Positions 1 through 9,541 of a DNA stretch of 64,000 bases are shown here, one piece after another. Numbering within the stretch: position 1 is the first letter of the stretch; each line of letters opens with the position of its first letter. The notes below the pieces were generated by a model, which saw nothing but the letters and a program-made list of their open reading frames with translations, was not told where the DNA came from and made no database searches. Position numbers and translations under genes: made by a program. Source of the DNA: Strigamia acuminata (taxonomy: Eukaryota; Arthropoda; Chilopoda; Geophilomorpha; Linotaeniidae); contig OX442320.1 in assembly GCA_949358305.1 (NCBI GenBank), positions 1,304,501 to 1,368,500 of the forward strand. Reading direction: 5' to 3'.

Positions 1-1
1 C

Positions 2-586
2 ATCCCACCGCTGTCTCCATGGATGGGCGGAGCGTGGGAGCGCTTAGTCCGCTCAGTAAAGGATAAACTTCGAAAAACTTTGTTGCGCAGCACTGTAGAC
101 TTGGAAACTCTCCAAACATTGGTCTTGGAAATAAGTTCAGTGCTAAATTCCCGACCCTTAAGTTACGTCCCAGACAGTGTAGATGGTGGTAGAATTTTGA
201 CACCTGAAAACTTTCTAACAGGAGGCATGCCAAAATACGTAATAAACAAACAACTGAGTGCAATTAAAAAATCAGATTTAAGAAAACTGGACATTAAACG
301 ACGCCAATTTATTTGGGAGTTCTGGAAAATTTGGAAAAAGAGTTACCTCATGCAATTGAGGAATTTTTATGAATCCAAAGGTGATAAGTTCTTCAAAAAC
401 CCTAAAGTAGACCAAATAGTGCTTCTAGAAAAAATGGGTACTAACCCATATTTTTGGCCACTTGCCAGGATAAAAGAAATTTTTCCCGGTGAGGATGGTC
501 AAATCCGTGTGATAAAAGTTGTGCTACCCGATGGACGTGAGTTGAAAAGGTCAGTCAAGCTTGTGAGAGCCCTTGAACTTGAGTGA
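2..586 (+). CDS. BEL/Pao integrase C-terminal part (BEL-A), cut by the window edge
   Basis: The frame enters from the left edge and is read from base 2; there is no true start here, because the Met at 23 is internal. The first residues are the end of the integrase catalytic core. GGAWERLVRSVK carries the catalytic Glu of the DDE triad. The remainder is the BEL/Pao-specific C-terminal domain (DUF5641-like), recognisable by NSRPLSY, the ENFLTGG block and a final WPLARI...DGRELKRSVK segment. It is close in protein sequence to the tail of BEL-B2 (44400-44953), although the LTRs of the two families have diverged strongly. The enzyme would join element cDNA to host DNA in the nucleus. The stop at 584-586 lies 61 nt before the LTR. 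The copy is truncated only by the window edge, so its other domains cannot be judged. Family assignment is firm. Confidence 0.9.
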   Translation: MPPLSPWMGGAWERLVRSVKDKLRKTLLRSTVDLETLQTLVLEISSVLNSRPLSYVPDSVDGGRILTPENFLTGGMPKYVINKQLSAIKKSDLRKLDIKRRQFIWEFWKIWKKSYLMQLRNFYESKGDKFFKNPKVDQIVLLEKMGTNPYFWPLARIKEIFPGEDGQIRVIKVVLPDGRELKRSVKLVRALELE

Positions 587-647
587 TTTTTCTTTTGTGA
601 ATTTTTTGCGTGGTTCTCGCTTCTCTGTCCTTTCGCCGGCAACTCGT
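587..647 (+). other. BEL-A 3' untranslated gap without a polypurine tract
   Basis: These 61 nt separate the pol stop from the LTR. A purine-rich primer for plus-strand synthesis is expected just upstream of a 3' LTR, but the stretch is pyrimidine-rich and ends in tttcgccggcaactcgt. The same pyrimidine block is conserved in BEL-B2 (44990-45008). Confidence 0.6.
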
Positions 648-1665
648 TGTTGCAAACAACGTGGAAATATTTTGGAAATTGCATTTATTGCTGTGTTTTT
701 TGTCATATTAAATATTCATAGTGTAGTGGAATTTTTGCCTATTATTTTCATTTATTGCTTTTCAGGTTTTTGCATTATTAAACTATTAAAGTGCTTTCTA
801 GTGTTTGAGTTGTGTAAGATTAGATAATTCATTATTGTTTTCATTTATTTACAGTGTTTCATTTTGGTTTTATCTTATTTTACTATTTTTTCATGCTTGA
901 TTTTGAATTTCGCTCAATTTTCAGTGTTATCGCCGAATCACAGTTCAGTTGCGCTATACGCGTGACGTCATTTTTCGAGACCTAGTTCGCTTTTGTTTGA
1001 ACTTCTAACTCTTAGTTTTATTGGTTTCAAACCTTCTAGAATTTTTATTGCTGTTGTTCTTGACTATTTTGGTGCTGAACTGTCGATTGGTGCACTCAAA
1101 ATTGGCCCTTGTGCGACCGTTTGGCCTGAACGAACGTTCGTTGTCGGCTCCCGGCAAGGCGGTGCCGACGATGTTTGTTTCGTTCCGTATACGTTTGATA
1201 TTGATTATTCTTTTCATTAACGTGTTGATTTTGTGCTGGAAATTACTTTTCCTTTATTTTATTGTGATTACCAAGTAGTTTTTATTCTGTATTGAGATTT
1301 TGTATTTCTTATGTGCGTATTTTACCGCCAATTTGATTCACGACGGGTGCCATCTTGGATTTCTATGTGATTTATATTTTAAATCTTTTTTATTCTTGAT
1401 TTATAATAACCTATATTATTATACTATTCTTTTGCGCTGTATTTCATTGTATTTTGCTGAATTTCATTACATTCTGTGCGATTCTGATTTCAAATCTGTT
1501 TCCAACCGAACAATACTCGTTCGTGATTGGTCGAACCGAATCTTGAGATGCGAACATCGTTTTTCTGTGATTTTAGCATTGTTTTATTGATTTAAGAACA
1601 TTGTTATGATTGTATTATTTATTCTCTGTTTCTTCGTGCACATTTTGGTGTATTTTATTCCGTAT
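648..1665 (+). repeat. BEL-A 3' LTR, left part (split by Gypsy-1)
   Basis: The LTR begins TGTTGCAAACAACG, like the BEL-B LTR start at 37098, directly after the 3' gap. Collinear but diverged similarity to the BEL-B LTR continues through a palindromic CRE-type site TGACGTCA (963-970) and a GCCATCTTGGATTT block (1349-1362). The LTR is interrupted after 1665 by Gypsy-1 and resumes at 10168. The two parts total about 1512 bp, against 1641 bp in BEL-B. Confidence 0.85.
1662..1665. other. Target-site duplication gtat, left copy (Gypsy-1)
   Basis: gtat precedes the TG of the left Gypsy-1 LTR and recurs at 10164-10167 after the CA of the right LTR. This 4-bp duplication is typical of Ty3/gypsy integration and places the insertion inside the BEL-A LTR. 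Confidence 0.8.
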
Positions 1666-2265
1666 TGCTACGCGTACAGGCCGTCCCGATCAACGGACGA
1701 CCCGTATCGCGTAATTCGGCTATAATTCGGATAAAAGTTGCTAAATTTCGTCCATAGATGGCGTTGGCAATCGATTACATCATTGCCTCGTCACTGGACT
1801 TATCAATTAGTTAAAGGGGGTAACAGGAGCTTTCCTGTGAAGTGAATCCGCCCAAGTTTGACAGTTCTCTTCCGGCTCTCACTTGAGAGTGAACTCAAAT
1901 CCCTCCTATCCAATGTCAGCCTGTTCTTGGCTGGCTGCAGAAATTGTTATTAATTTAATCACTATTTAATAGTTTCAGATTGCATCTCAATTCAGAGTGT
2001 CACTTATGATTTATAATTAGAGTTTATATAATTTATAATTAGAGTTTATATAATTTATATAATTTATGTAGTTCATTATTTGAGTTTAAAAACTGTGCCA
2101 ATGTAAACAGAGTAAACTCATCCATTTGAAAGAATAATCAAACAGCTTTGCTGTCTGGTTAAATAAAAACTAGATTAAATTTAAACCTAATTAAAATGAC
2201 TCTTTATTTCCTATCATATCCCAGTTGTGTGGGTAGCCTCAAGTGGGCCTAAATCCCACATAACA
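1666..2265 (+). repeat. Gypsy-1 5' LTR (600 bp)
   Basis: Direct copy of 9542-10163, bounded TGCTACGCG...CATAACA. A 22-bp AT-rich unit containing gagtttatata is repeated twice here and three times in the 3' LTR; this is the TATA-like part of the LTR. An AATAAA poly(A) signal is at 2162-2167. Confidence 0.93.
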
Positions 2266-2268
2266 AAG

Positions 2269-2286
2269 TGGTGGAGATTGCGGTTT
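2269..2286 (+). promoter_or_regulatory. Candidate tRNA primer binding site of Gypsy-1
   Basis: tggtggagattgcggttt begins 3 nt after the 5' LTR, the usual place for a primer binding site, and starts with the TGG that pairs with a tRNA CCA end. I could not match it to a specific tRNA by eye. Confidence 0.45.
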
Positions 2287-3327
2287 CCCCAAACACTGCC
2301 CCAAAATTAAAATAGAAAAACCCAAATTTGAAAATTTAATAAAAAATAGTCAAAATTTGTGAAAATTCATTAAAAATTTGCAAAATTAGGTTAAGAAATC
2401 AAAATCTAGAGTTGAAAAACTCAAAAATTGGCAAAATTAGAGTTAAAATTGGTGAAAATTAGCTTTAAAATTGATTGAAAATCTTATAAAATTTAGAAAG
2501 ATCCCAACCTAATTTGAATATGCATGACTCACTGCAAGAAATGATAGGAAAGATAAGAGTGACTCATTGTTAATAGAGTCAATTAGAGTTAATGAAGTTA
2601 AAAGTAGAAAAGCTAAATAAAGCAATTGAATATTTAATTGGATGACTTTACAGTTGGTGTTGTTTGATTTAATAATTGAATGAAATTTGAATTTGTGAAT
2701 TGTTTATGATGAAATTGTTTATTTGATAAAGAATTTATTTATGGTGTTTTTGATAAAATTGAGAATTAATAGAGAGAAATTACCTGAATTTGCTAATGAA
2801 TAGTTTTGAATCTCAGAATATTTTGTAAATTGTTCATTGATAAAGTGTTTTGATGGAATTGAATATTAATAAGATATATTGTTCAGATTTATTAGTGAAT
2901 TTGTTTCTTTTTCGGGGGATTTTGTAAGGAATTACTAATAGAGAGTTTTCTTGAATATTTACTGATGAAAATTTTGACAATTTTGAAATTGAATTATATA
3001 AAGATAATGACAATGAAAATTGAATTCTTTTGAAGTGGATTGTTTGATAATTGATTGTTTTTCAGGATATTTTGTTGAATGTTTACTGATAGTTATTTAG
3101 TGTTTTTTATAAATGACCGTGAAAATTGAATTGTTTAATTATTGAATTTATTTCAGAAAGTGAAAGTGTTTGTTTTGTGAAAGGTGTTTATTAATAAAAA
3201 GGAATTGCTTCGACCCAAAGGATTGTGTCTTCTCTACGTTTAATAAATCATTGCGGACTCTAGACGTTACGCGTTTTCAAAATACGTAACGGATTACCTG
3301 CTCTCAGGTGTTAAGAAAGAAGAGGAG
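2287..3327 (+). other. Gypsy-1 untranslated leader
   Basis: About 1 kb of very AT-rich leader with repetitive aaaattag/gttaaaattg motifs and no convincing coding frame. Several splice-acceptor-like sites occur (around 3065, 3157 and 3307). The last, ending ctgctctcag, lies just upstream of the open gag frame, so an upstream coding exon is possible but not demonstrated. Confidence 0.5.
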
Positions 3328-4752
3328 TTGGAAGAAGAGACAGCATTGAGCGTCAAGGTGACTGAGCGAAAGAGGAAGCCAAAACCCAAAGAGGAACTTA
3401 AAACTCAAAAAAGGGAAGGTGAAACCCCGCAACAGCACCGTATACGAGTTGTTAGTGCTGATCTTCAAGCTGAATTGTTTCCACACGAGGTGGAGCAATT
3501 AGGAGAACTATTGATACGGGAACAGAGTGATCTAGACGACGCAAACGAGAAGGACATTTTCCAAGACGTTGAGGAGCAACCAAATTTAGAACTTTCATAT
3601 TTGTGTATTAATAAAGAACAATCTCCAATTAAGATGGCTAATGCTTCGCCATCGCCAGAAATGTTGGCAATACAAACAGTATTACAAAATTTAGTGGTTA
3701 ATAGAAGAAATCCAGTTGATTTTGATCCAGCCACTGGAAATATCGACACATGGTTAATTGGATACGAAGATACGATTGCCGATGATACTGAAAGAATTAA
3801 ACATCTGTCAATTGTGCTGAAACATTCTGCATCATCGTGGTATTTAGACCAACTTCCATTACATCCGACTAGAACTTGGACTGAATGGAAAGATGCGTTG
3901 AAAACAAAATTTCGACGACAAATAACAGCAATTTTGGCGAAATTACAAGCAATGCAGCACAAGGACGGAACAGCTTTGGAACACATGCAGAAAATATTAA
4001 AGGAATGCTCTTATGCAAGACCGTCGTTCACGGAAGATCAAAAGATATTTCACGTGTTTCAAGGAATGAAGAAGGTGATCAGAGATAAATTAGTAGCCAA
4101 TTACCCAAAGACGTTGGACCAATTAACATCACAACTTGGATTGTTGGAAGCCCACGCATTCAATGAGGATCCTGCAGAAGTTTTACTAACCCTACTGCAA
4201 AAAGCTGTTGATACAACAGGTGAGGTGACACCGAGTTGCTTGGTAGAACCGAGCGACGTCAATAAAACAAAAGACGAGTTGTTAGCAGAGGTCAAAGTGC
4301 TAAGACAACAGCAGCAGTTTGGGGACGTTCAATATGCAGAGGTCACTCCGGTCTTCTACCAAAATCAATGGTATACGCCACATCCAAACCAGGCCCAGTT
4401 CTATAATAGAGGAAACTTTAGAGGGCGACCTGGACAACAACGTGGATGGTGGAATAACAACAGTAATTGGAACCAAGGTAGAGGATGGAATAATAATAAA
4501 GGTCAAAACAGAGGCAATTGGAATAATCAGTGGAATAATTCTGGCCAAGGATTCCAACAACAACAACAGCCACAACAGCAATGGAATCCACCGCAACAAC
4601 AACAACAAGGTCAAAGACAGGGGAATCCAAATAACCAAGGTCACCCACGAAATCCAAACTATAAAGGTAAAAATTTCATTGAAAATTACCAAGGAGGCCG
4701 AGGTCAACGAGGAGCCCCACGTGGTGGACCAGCTAATCAATCGGGAAACTAG
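3328..4752 (+). CDS. gag: Gypsy-1 Gag, structural capsid/nucleocapsid polyprotein
   Basis: Gag would assemble the cytoplasmic particle that packages element RNA. The frame is open from 3247, but the first ATG is at 3634 (372 residues). The extra 102 residues upstream read as charged, protein-like sequence (KRKPKPKEEL region) and may need a spliced exon; 3328 is a TTG and not a credible start. A capsid-like helical region follows Met 103 (DTWLIGYE, SSWYLDQLP, ARPSFTEDQK). The C-terminal third is rich in Gly, Arg, Gln and Asn, with RGN/RGG-type repeats and poly-Gln. No CCHC zinc knuckle is present, so RNA binding probably relies on the basic RG-rich tail. The frame ends at TAG 4750-4752, immediately after the slip heptamer at 4743-4749 that connects it to pol. 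Family call is firm; the start is not. Confidence 0.85.
   Translation: MEEETALSVKVTERKRKPKPKEELKTQKREGETPQQHRIRVVSADLQAELFPHEVEQLGELLIREQSDLDDANEKDIFQDVEEQPNLELSYLCINKEQSPIKMANASPSPEMLAIQTVLQNLVVNRRNPVDFDPATGNIDTWLIGYEDTIADDTERIKHLSIVLKHSASSWYLDQLPLHPTRTWTEWKDALKTKFRRQITAILAKLQAMQHKDGTALEHMQKILKECSYARPSFTEDQKIFHVFQGMKKVIRDKLVANYPKTLDQLTSQLGLLEAHAFNEDPAEVLLTLLQKAVDTTGEVTPSCLVEPSDVNKTKDELLAEVKVLRQQQQFGDVQYAEVTPVFYQNQWYTPHPNQAQFYNRGNFRGRPGQQRGWWNNNSNWNQGRGWNNNKGQNRGNWNNQWNNSGQGFQQQQQPQQQWNPPQQQQQGQRQGNPNNQGHPRNPNYKGKNFIENYQGGRGQRGAPRGGPANQSGN
4743..4749 (+). promoter_or_regulatory. -1 ribosomal frameshift heptamer GGGAAAC
   Basis: In the gag frame the codons read TCG GGA AAC TAG, giving a canonical X-XXY-YYZ heptamer (G GGA AAC) directly followed by the gag stop. 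The pol frame is exactly -1 relative to gag and is open from 4737, so this site lies in the 16-nt overlap where a shift must occur. No strong downstream stem-loop is obvious by eye. Confidence 0.85.
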
Positions 4753-7700
4753 AATGGCCACAAAGACGGAAAAACAAGAAGAAATTCAAAAAGAAAAAAT
4801 TAGAAATCATTGAGCTGAACGCCACAGATGAACTTTTGCAGATTCCAGTAGTAGTGAATGGTTTGGAAGTCACTGGTGTCTTGGATTCCGGAGGTTATCG
4901 CAACATCATTAATGAAGATTTGGTAAGAACTCTGCAGCTCAAATACCAACCATGTCCACATGTTCGACTTAGAGTTGTAGATGGTTCATTGATAACCCCA
5001 GTAGGAAAAACCAGGATTACCATTGATGTGGGACAACAACAACATACCATTGAAGTGCTGATTGTCAGCGGATTTGGCAACCATTTACTGCTTGGAGATA
5101 ATTTTTTGAGATCTGCAAGGTGCCAGCTCGACTATGACCAACAGAAGATCTTTGTAGGGCCAAAAGATAAACAACAAGAAGTTTTCCCAATGTCAAAGAA
5201 TTACACTGAACAAAACTATATTGCGCGAGTTTTAAAACCAATAACGATACCAGCTTTACATGAATGTGTAGTACCAATAAAGATAGCAAAGAAAGTTGAT
5301 GACGAATTGTTTGTAGAACCATTGAGTGGAGTAATCGATCGATTTGGTGTGATTTGTTGCAAGACATTGACTACATTCAGAAAAGGTGAAGGAGTTCTGC
5401 GTGTTGCGAATCCAACTAAAAAGACAATCTATTTAGGAAAAAACTCAGCAGTTGCAAAGGCATTTTACGTGATTGAGTCTGGCTTGTTAGATGAAAAAAG
5501 AGCTGATCAATTTGACTTTAGCAAGGCCATGGCAAATGAGAATATGACACCAACTCAACAGGAATTGATGCGACAGCTGCTAGAGAAGAATTCGGATAGA
5601 TTTGCAACATCTGACAGTGACTTAGGCAGAGCACAGGCAATAAAACATCGTATTGATACAGGAGACTCTCCTCCAATCCACTTGCAACCTTATAGACGAT
5701 CCATTAAGGAAAAAGAAATCGAGGAGGCTGAAACAAAGAAGTTACTTGAACAAGGAGTAATTAGAGAATCCGAGAGCCCATGGAGTGCACCAGTACTACT
5801 CATTAAGAAAAGAGACGGCAGATGGAGATTTTGCGTTGATTGGAGACGTTTAAACGCAGTAACGAAGAAAATGGTTTATCCCTTACCACGTATCGACGAC
5901 ACCCTAGATCAACTAGCGGGTGCGAAGTATTTTTCGATGATGGATCTCATTCAGGGATACCACCAAGTCGAAATAGACGAACAAGATCGTGAAAAGACAG
6001 CGTTCACGACGTCTAGCGGACATTATGAATTTAATGTCCTCGGAATGGGATTATGTAACAGCCCAGCCGCCTTTCAAAAATTGATGAATAAAGTGCTTGG
6101 GAACCTCTTGGGAAAGGTATGCATAGCGTACCTCGATGATTTAATAATATTCTCGAAGACATTCGAACAGCACCTCGTGGATGTGGACGCAGTTTTTGAA
6201 AAGCTCAGAATGGCAAACCTGAAAGTTAGGCTGAGTAAATGTACGTTTGCCACCGACACCATTCGATACTTAGGACATGTGGTTGATGCTGATGGAGTTT
6301 CACCAGATCCCAGGAACCTGGAAGCAGTCGCGAAGTTTCCACTTCCTGTGAACGTTAAACAACTACGTGGTTTTTTAGGACTCTGCTCTTATTACCGAAA
6401 ATTCATCAAGGGATTTGCAGACATTTCTAAACCTCTGGTGAATCTCACTAAAAAGGACGAGAAGTTTGACTGGGGACCACCCCACGATACAGCGTTCATC
6501 ACACTCCGAAATGCATTAATAACAGTACCGGTGTTGGCGCATCCAGACTTTGCACAGCCATTCATAGTATCAACCGACGCAAGTGCGTATGGAATGGGAG
6601 CCATTCTGAAGCAAAAGATCAACAACCAGGAGCGAGTTGTAGCGTATGCAAGCAAACTGATGAGCACAGCGGAACAAAACTACACCGCCACTGAAAGAGA
6701 GTGTCTCGCTATAATGTTTGCAGTACAGAAATTCAGACCTTACTTGTACGGACAGAAATTCCAAATAATAACCGACCACCAACCCCTCCAATGGCTGAAG
6801 TCAGTCCGAAACCCCAATGGACGTTTAGCCAGATGGGCATTGCAATTAGTAGATTTTGATTTCGATATAGTGTATAAAAGCGGCAAAAAGCACACAGACG
6901 CCGATGCACTAAGTAGGATACCAGACCAGATGAGTGAAGAAGAAATAGAAAAATTACCTTCGCTTTTCTTGGAAAATTTGGACCTCCCTGCACAACAGAG
7001 GATGGATCCCAAACTACTGGACCTAATTACAGCAGTTGAAAACCTAGAGCAACTTCCAAAGAAGAGGAGACGACCGCTTAAGCAGTACGTGCTCCACGAG
7101 AAAACGTTATTTAGGAAGAAAAACTCTTCAAGTTCCCTAAATACAGAAGGATTATTGCTAGTAGTTCCGAAACAACTCCAGAAGGATGTATTGCATGAAA
7201 TGCACGACGGATTACTAGGAGCTCACTTAGGTTTGGCAAAAACGTGGAAACGAATAAGAACAAGATTCTTTTGGACAAGAATTTACACCGACGTTAGAAA
7301 ATACGTCTTGTCCTGCCAAAACTGCGCAAAAGCAAAATCGATGACAACTCCAGCTAAAGGACTAATGCAACCGTGGTCAACCGTCTCAAAACCATTCGAG
7401 CGGATTGGAATGGACACACTTGGACCTTTCCCATTGTCAAAACTAGGAAATAAACACGTTTTCGTTGTGACTGATTATTTGTCAAGATCTGTGATTGCAA
7501 GAGCTGCACCAGTAGGAACAGCTCTAGAAGCAGCAAAGACTTTGGTTTATGAAGTGATTCTTAAGGAAGGCAGCCCAAGAGAAATTTTAAGCGACCGTGG
7601 AACGGAATACAGGAACCAAATGATTGAAGAAGTATCTAATCTATTCAAAAGTTTGCATAAAACCACCTCAGGATACCACCCAAGGACCAATGGATTAACA

Positions 7701-8567
7701 GAAAGATTTAATGCGACATTCGCAAAAATGTTGCAAAGTTATGTTAATGATGATCACACCGATTGGGATGAGTTCCTGCCATTTGTCCTGTTTTCCTACA
7801 ACACGGGAGTTCATGAAACAACAGGTTACACACCGCACTATCTTCTTCGAGGATATGATGTGGATTTGACAATAGATGTTAACCTAAATCTGCCCCAAAA
7901 AGAGTTCACGTTACGCACATCAAAATTCATGCAACAGGCTAGGAAAATTGCAAATGAACGACTTCAAAAGCAGTCAGAGAAAAGTAAGAAAAGATTCGAC
8001 AAAGATAGAGTCAACAAAGAATTTGAACCAGGTGAATTGGTTTATTTGAAGACCATAAATAGAAAAGTTGGCCTGTCAGAGAAGCTTTTACCTCAATTTT
8101 CCGGCCCCTACGAGATTGTGCGACGAACAGCTCCAAATGACTATGAAATTATTAATTCCACACGAAAGAAAAGTGATATTGTTAACGTAGAAAGGTTGAA
8201 ACCGTATAAAGCAAGAATTGAAGAAGACATAGACGAAGCTTTGAAAGAGATGCCAGAAAAGAAAGTGAAATTTGCTGAAAAAGTGAAAAAAATCAGTAAA
8301 AAAGGAGAAATTGCAGTTGAAATTCTGGATAAACCAACAAAAACAAAGCAAATCAAAGCAAAAGAACGTTATATCGATGATAGTGACCAAATTTCTCTCA
8401 AATCATTATTTGAACCGCAAACAGAACTTGAAAACACTGAAAAACAACTTAAAAACCCGCCACTAGATGGCGCGGATACACAAAGCGACGACTATCGTTC
8501 GCGCAAGCTCAGACCGAAGGCGAGAAAATCCTACCGCCATTGCTACTCCACATTTTCGCCGAGGTGA
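4749..8567 (+). CDS. pol: Gypsy-1 Pol: protease, reverse transcriptase, RNase H, integrase
   Basis: The pol frame is entered by the -1 shift; no ATG start is needed, and 4836 is only a TTG. Numbering from 4836: aspartic protease LDSGG (Asp 17); reverse transcriptase with MMDL (Asp 370) and the YLDD box (432-435); RNase H with Asp 581, Glu 620/622, Asp 647 and Asp 688; integrase zinc finger H790/H797/C827/C830; catalytic Asp 870, Asp 920 and Glu 956, the last two 35 residues apart as in the canonical D,D(35)E core. After the core, LVYLKT...LPQFSGPYEIV resembles the usual gypsy C-terminal module. All catalytic residues are present and the frame is uninterrupted, so the enzyme set looks functional. 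It copies element RNA to DNA in particles and inserts it in the nucleus. A Lys-rich tail follows, of unknown role. Confidence 0.95.
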   Translation, partial: LEWPQRRKNKKKFKKKKLEIIELNATDELLQIPVVVNGLEVTGVLDSGGYRNIINEDLVRTLQLKYQPCPHVRLRVVDGSLITPVGKTRITIDVGQQQHTIEVLIVSGFGNHLLLGDNFLRSARCQLDYDQQKIFVGPKDKQQEVFPMSKNYTEQNYIARVLKPITIPALHECVVPIKIAKKVDDELFVEPLSGVIDRFGVICCKTLTTFRKGEGVLRVANPTKKTIYLGKNSAVAKAFYVIESGLLDEKRADQFDFSKAMANENMTPTQQELMRQLLEKNSDRFATSDSDLGRAQAIKHRIDTGDSPPIHLQPYRRSIKEKEIEEAETKKLLEQGVIRESESPWSAPVLLIKKRDGRWRFCVDWRRLNAVTKKMVYPLPRIDDTLDQLAGAKYFSMMDLIQGYHQVEIDEQDREKTAFTTSSGHYEFNVLGMGLCNSPAAFQKLMNKVLGNLLGKVCIAYLDDLIIFSKTFEQHLVDVDAVFEKLRMANLKVRLSKCTFATDTIRYLGHVVDADGVSPDPRNLEAVAKFPLPVNVKQLRGFLGLCSYYRKFIKGFADISKPLVNLTKKDEKFDWGPPHDTAFITLRNALITVPVLAHPDFAQPFIVSTDASAYGMGAILKQKINNQERVVAYASKLMSTAEQNYTATERECLAIMFAVQKFRPYLYGQKFQIITDHQPLQWLKSVRNPNGRLARWALQLVDFDFDIVYKSGKKHTDADALSRIPDQMSEEEIEKLPSLFLENLDLPAQQRMDPKLLDLITAVENLEQLPKKRRRPLKQYVLHEKTLFRKKNSSSSLNTEGLLLVVPKQLQKDVLHEMHDGLLGAHLGLAKTWKRIRTRFFWTRIYTDVRKYVLSCQNCAKAKSMTTPAKGLMQPWSTVSKPFERIGMDTLGPFPLSKLGNKHVFVVTDYLSRSVIARAAPVGTALEAAKTLVYEVILKEGSPREILSDRGTEYRNQMIEEVSNLFKSLHKTTSGYHPRTNGLTERFNATFAKMLQSYVNDDHTDWDEFLPFVLFSYNTGVHETTGYTPHYLLRGYDVDLTIDVNLNLPQKEFTLRTSKFMQQARKIANERLQKQSEKSKKRFDKDRVNKEFEPGELVYLKTINRKVGLSEKLLPQFSGPYEIVRRTAPNDYEIINSTRKKSDIVNVERLKPYKARIEEDIDEALKEMPEKKVKFAEKVKKISKKGEIAVEILDKPTKTKQIKAKERYIDDSDQISLKSLFEPQTELENTEKQLKNPPLDGADTQSDDYRSRKLRPKARKSYRHCYSTFSPR

Positions 8568-9529
8568 ATGCGAGCTTTTTGCGTGAACCAAAGCTTAAAT
8601 TTTGATATTTATTTGTTGTGTCGTGAATTGAATTGTGTTTTTTGAGGTTTGTGAACATATTTTAAGTGTTTTAGTATGATTTTGAGTTGAAATATTAGGT
8701 TAAAAGTGTATAAAATGCCAAACTTCGCGAAACGAAACAAATCGCGATCTTCGCTTATTCGTGTTGAAAATTTTCTTAGACTTTGGATTAATTTTAATGA
8801 ATAGGAAAATATGTTAGAAATGTTATTTTACATAGTATTAGCAGATAAAAATTGGTTTCAGTAAGATTAAAATTCTTAATAATGTTAAATTTGATGACAT
8901 GAAAATCCGAGGTTGCGAGGCGAAGTAATTAATGCGAATTTAGTGAAGTTTATCGTAATTTGAATAAAACTGATTATGTGAATTGTAAATAAATTTTCAA
9001 ACACAAAAATTTTGTAAATGTTCTAGGATTTAGAGAGTTGATGTTTTAGAAGAGAATTCAAATTTTTAAAGAAAATAATGAAAACCAAAAACAAATTTAT
9101 TTTTTGAAAAGAGTTAAATTATTTTATGAGAATTTATTGTGAAATTTAAATGTTGTATTTTATTTCTGAAGGTTTATTGTAAAAATGGATGAAATAATTT
9201 GGTTAATTATAATTCGAACCAATTTGAATTGTTTAATTAGTGTTTAATTTTCATTCTTATTTGAGTTTTGAATTTAAGTTTTGTAAGTTTTTCTTGAATA
9301 GTAAGTTAAGTTGGAAATTATGATTGTATAATTTATGAAGTAATATGACCAATATGAGAAATATTGTATTTGAAACAGATTAAGATTTTTCTTTTGTATG
9401 TACATTAATCTAAAAGGGAGTAAAAAGAGATGTAAATTGTTTTATTTGACACTATGAATTGAGATCTAATATTTGGTAAAAAAAGAATTGTCTTCATCCG
9501 AAATTTAATTTTAGAGACCAAAATTACGC
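8568..9529 (+). other. Gypsy-1 3' untranslated region
   Basis: About 960 nt of AT-rich sequence between the pol stop and the polypurine tract. No env-like or other credible reading frame is seen. A second purine-rich patch (aaaagggagtaaaaagagatg) lies near 9412. Confidence 0.7.
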
Positions 9530-9541
9530 AAAAAAGGGAGT
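9530..9541 (+). promoter_or_regulatory. Polypurine tract of Gypsy-1
   Basis: aaaaaagggagt sits immediately before the 3' LTR and would prime plus-strand DNA synthesis. A very similar tract precedes the Gypsy-2 3' LTR on the minus strand. Confidence 0.85.

Noticed and set aside
4319-4813. 164-residue + frame overlapping gag
   Set aside because: A shifted reading of the repetitive Gln/Asn/Gly codons of gag with no independent features.
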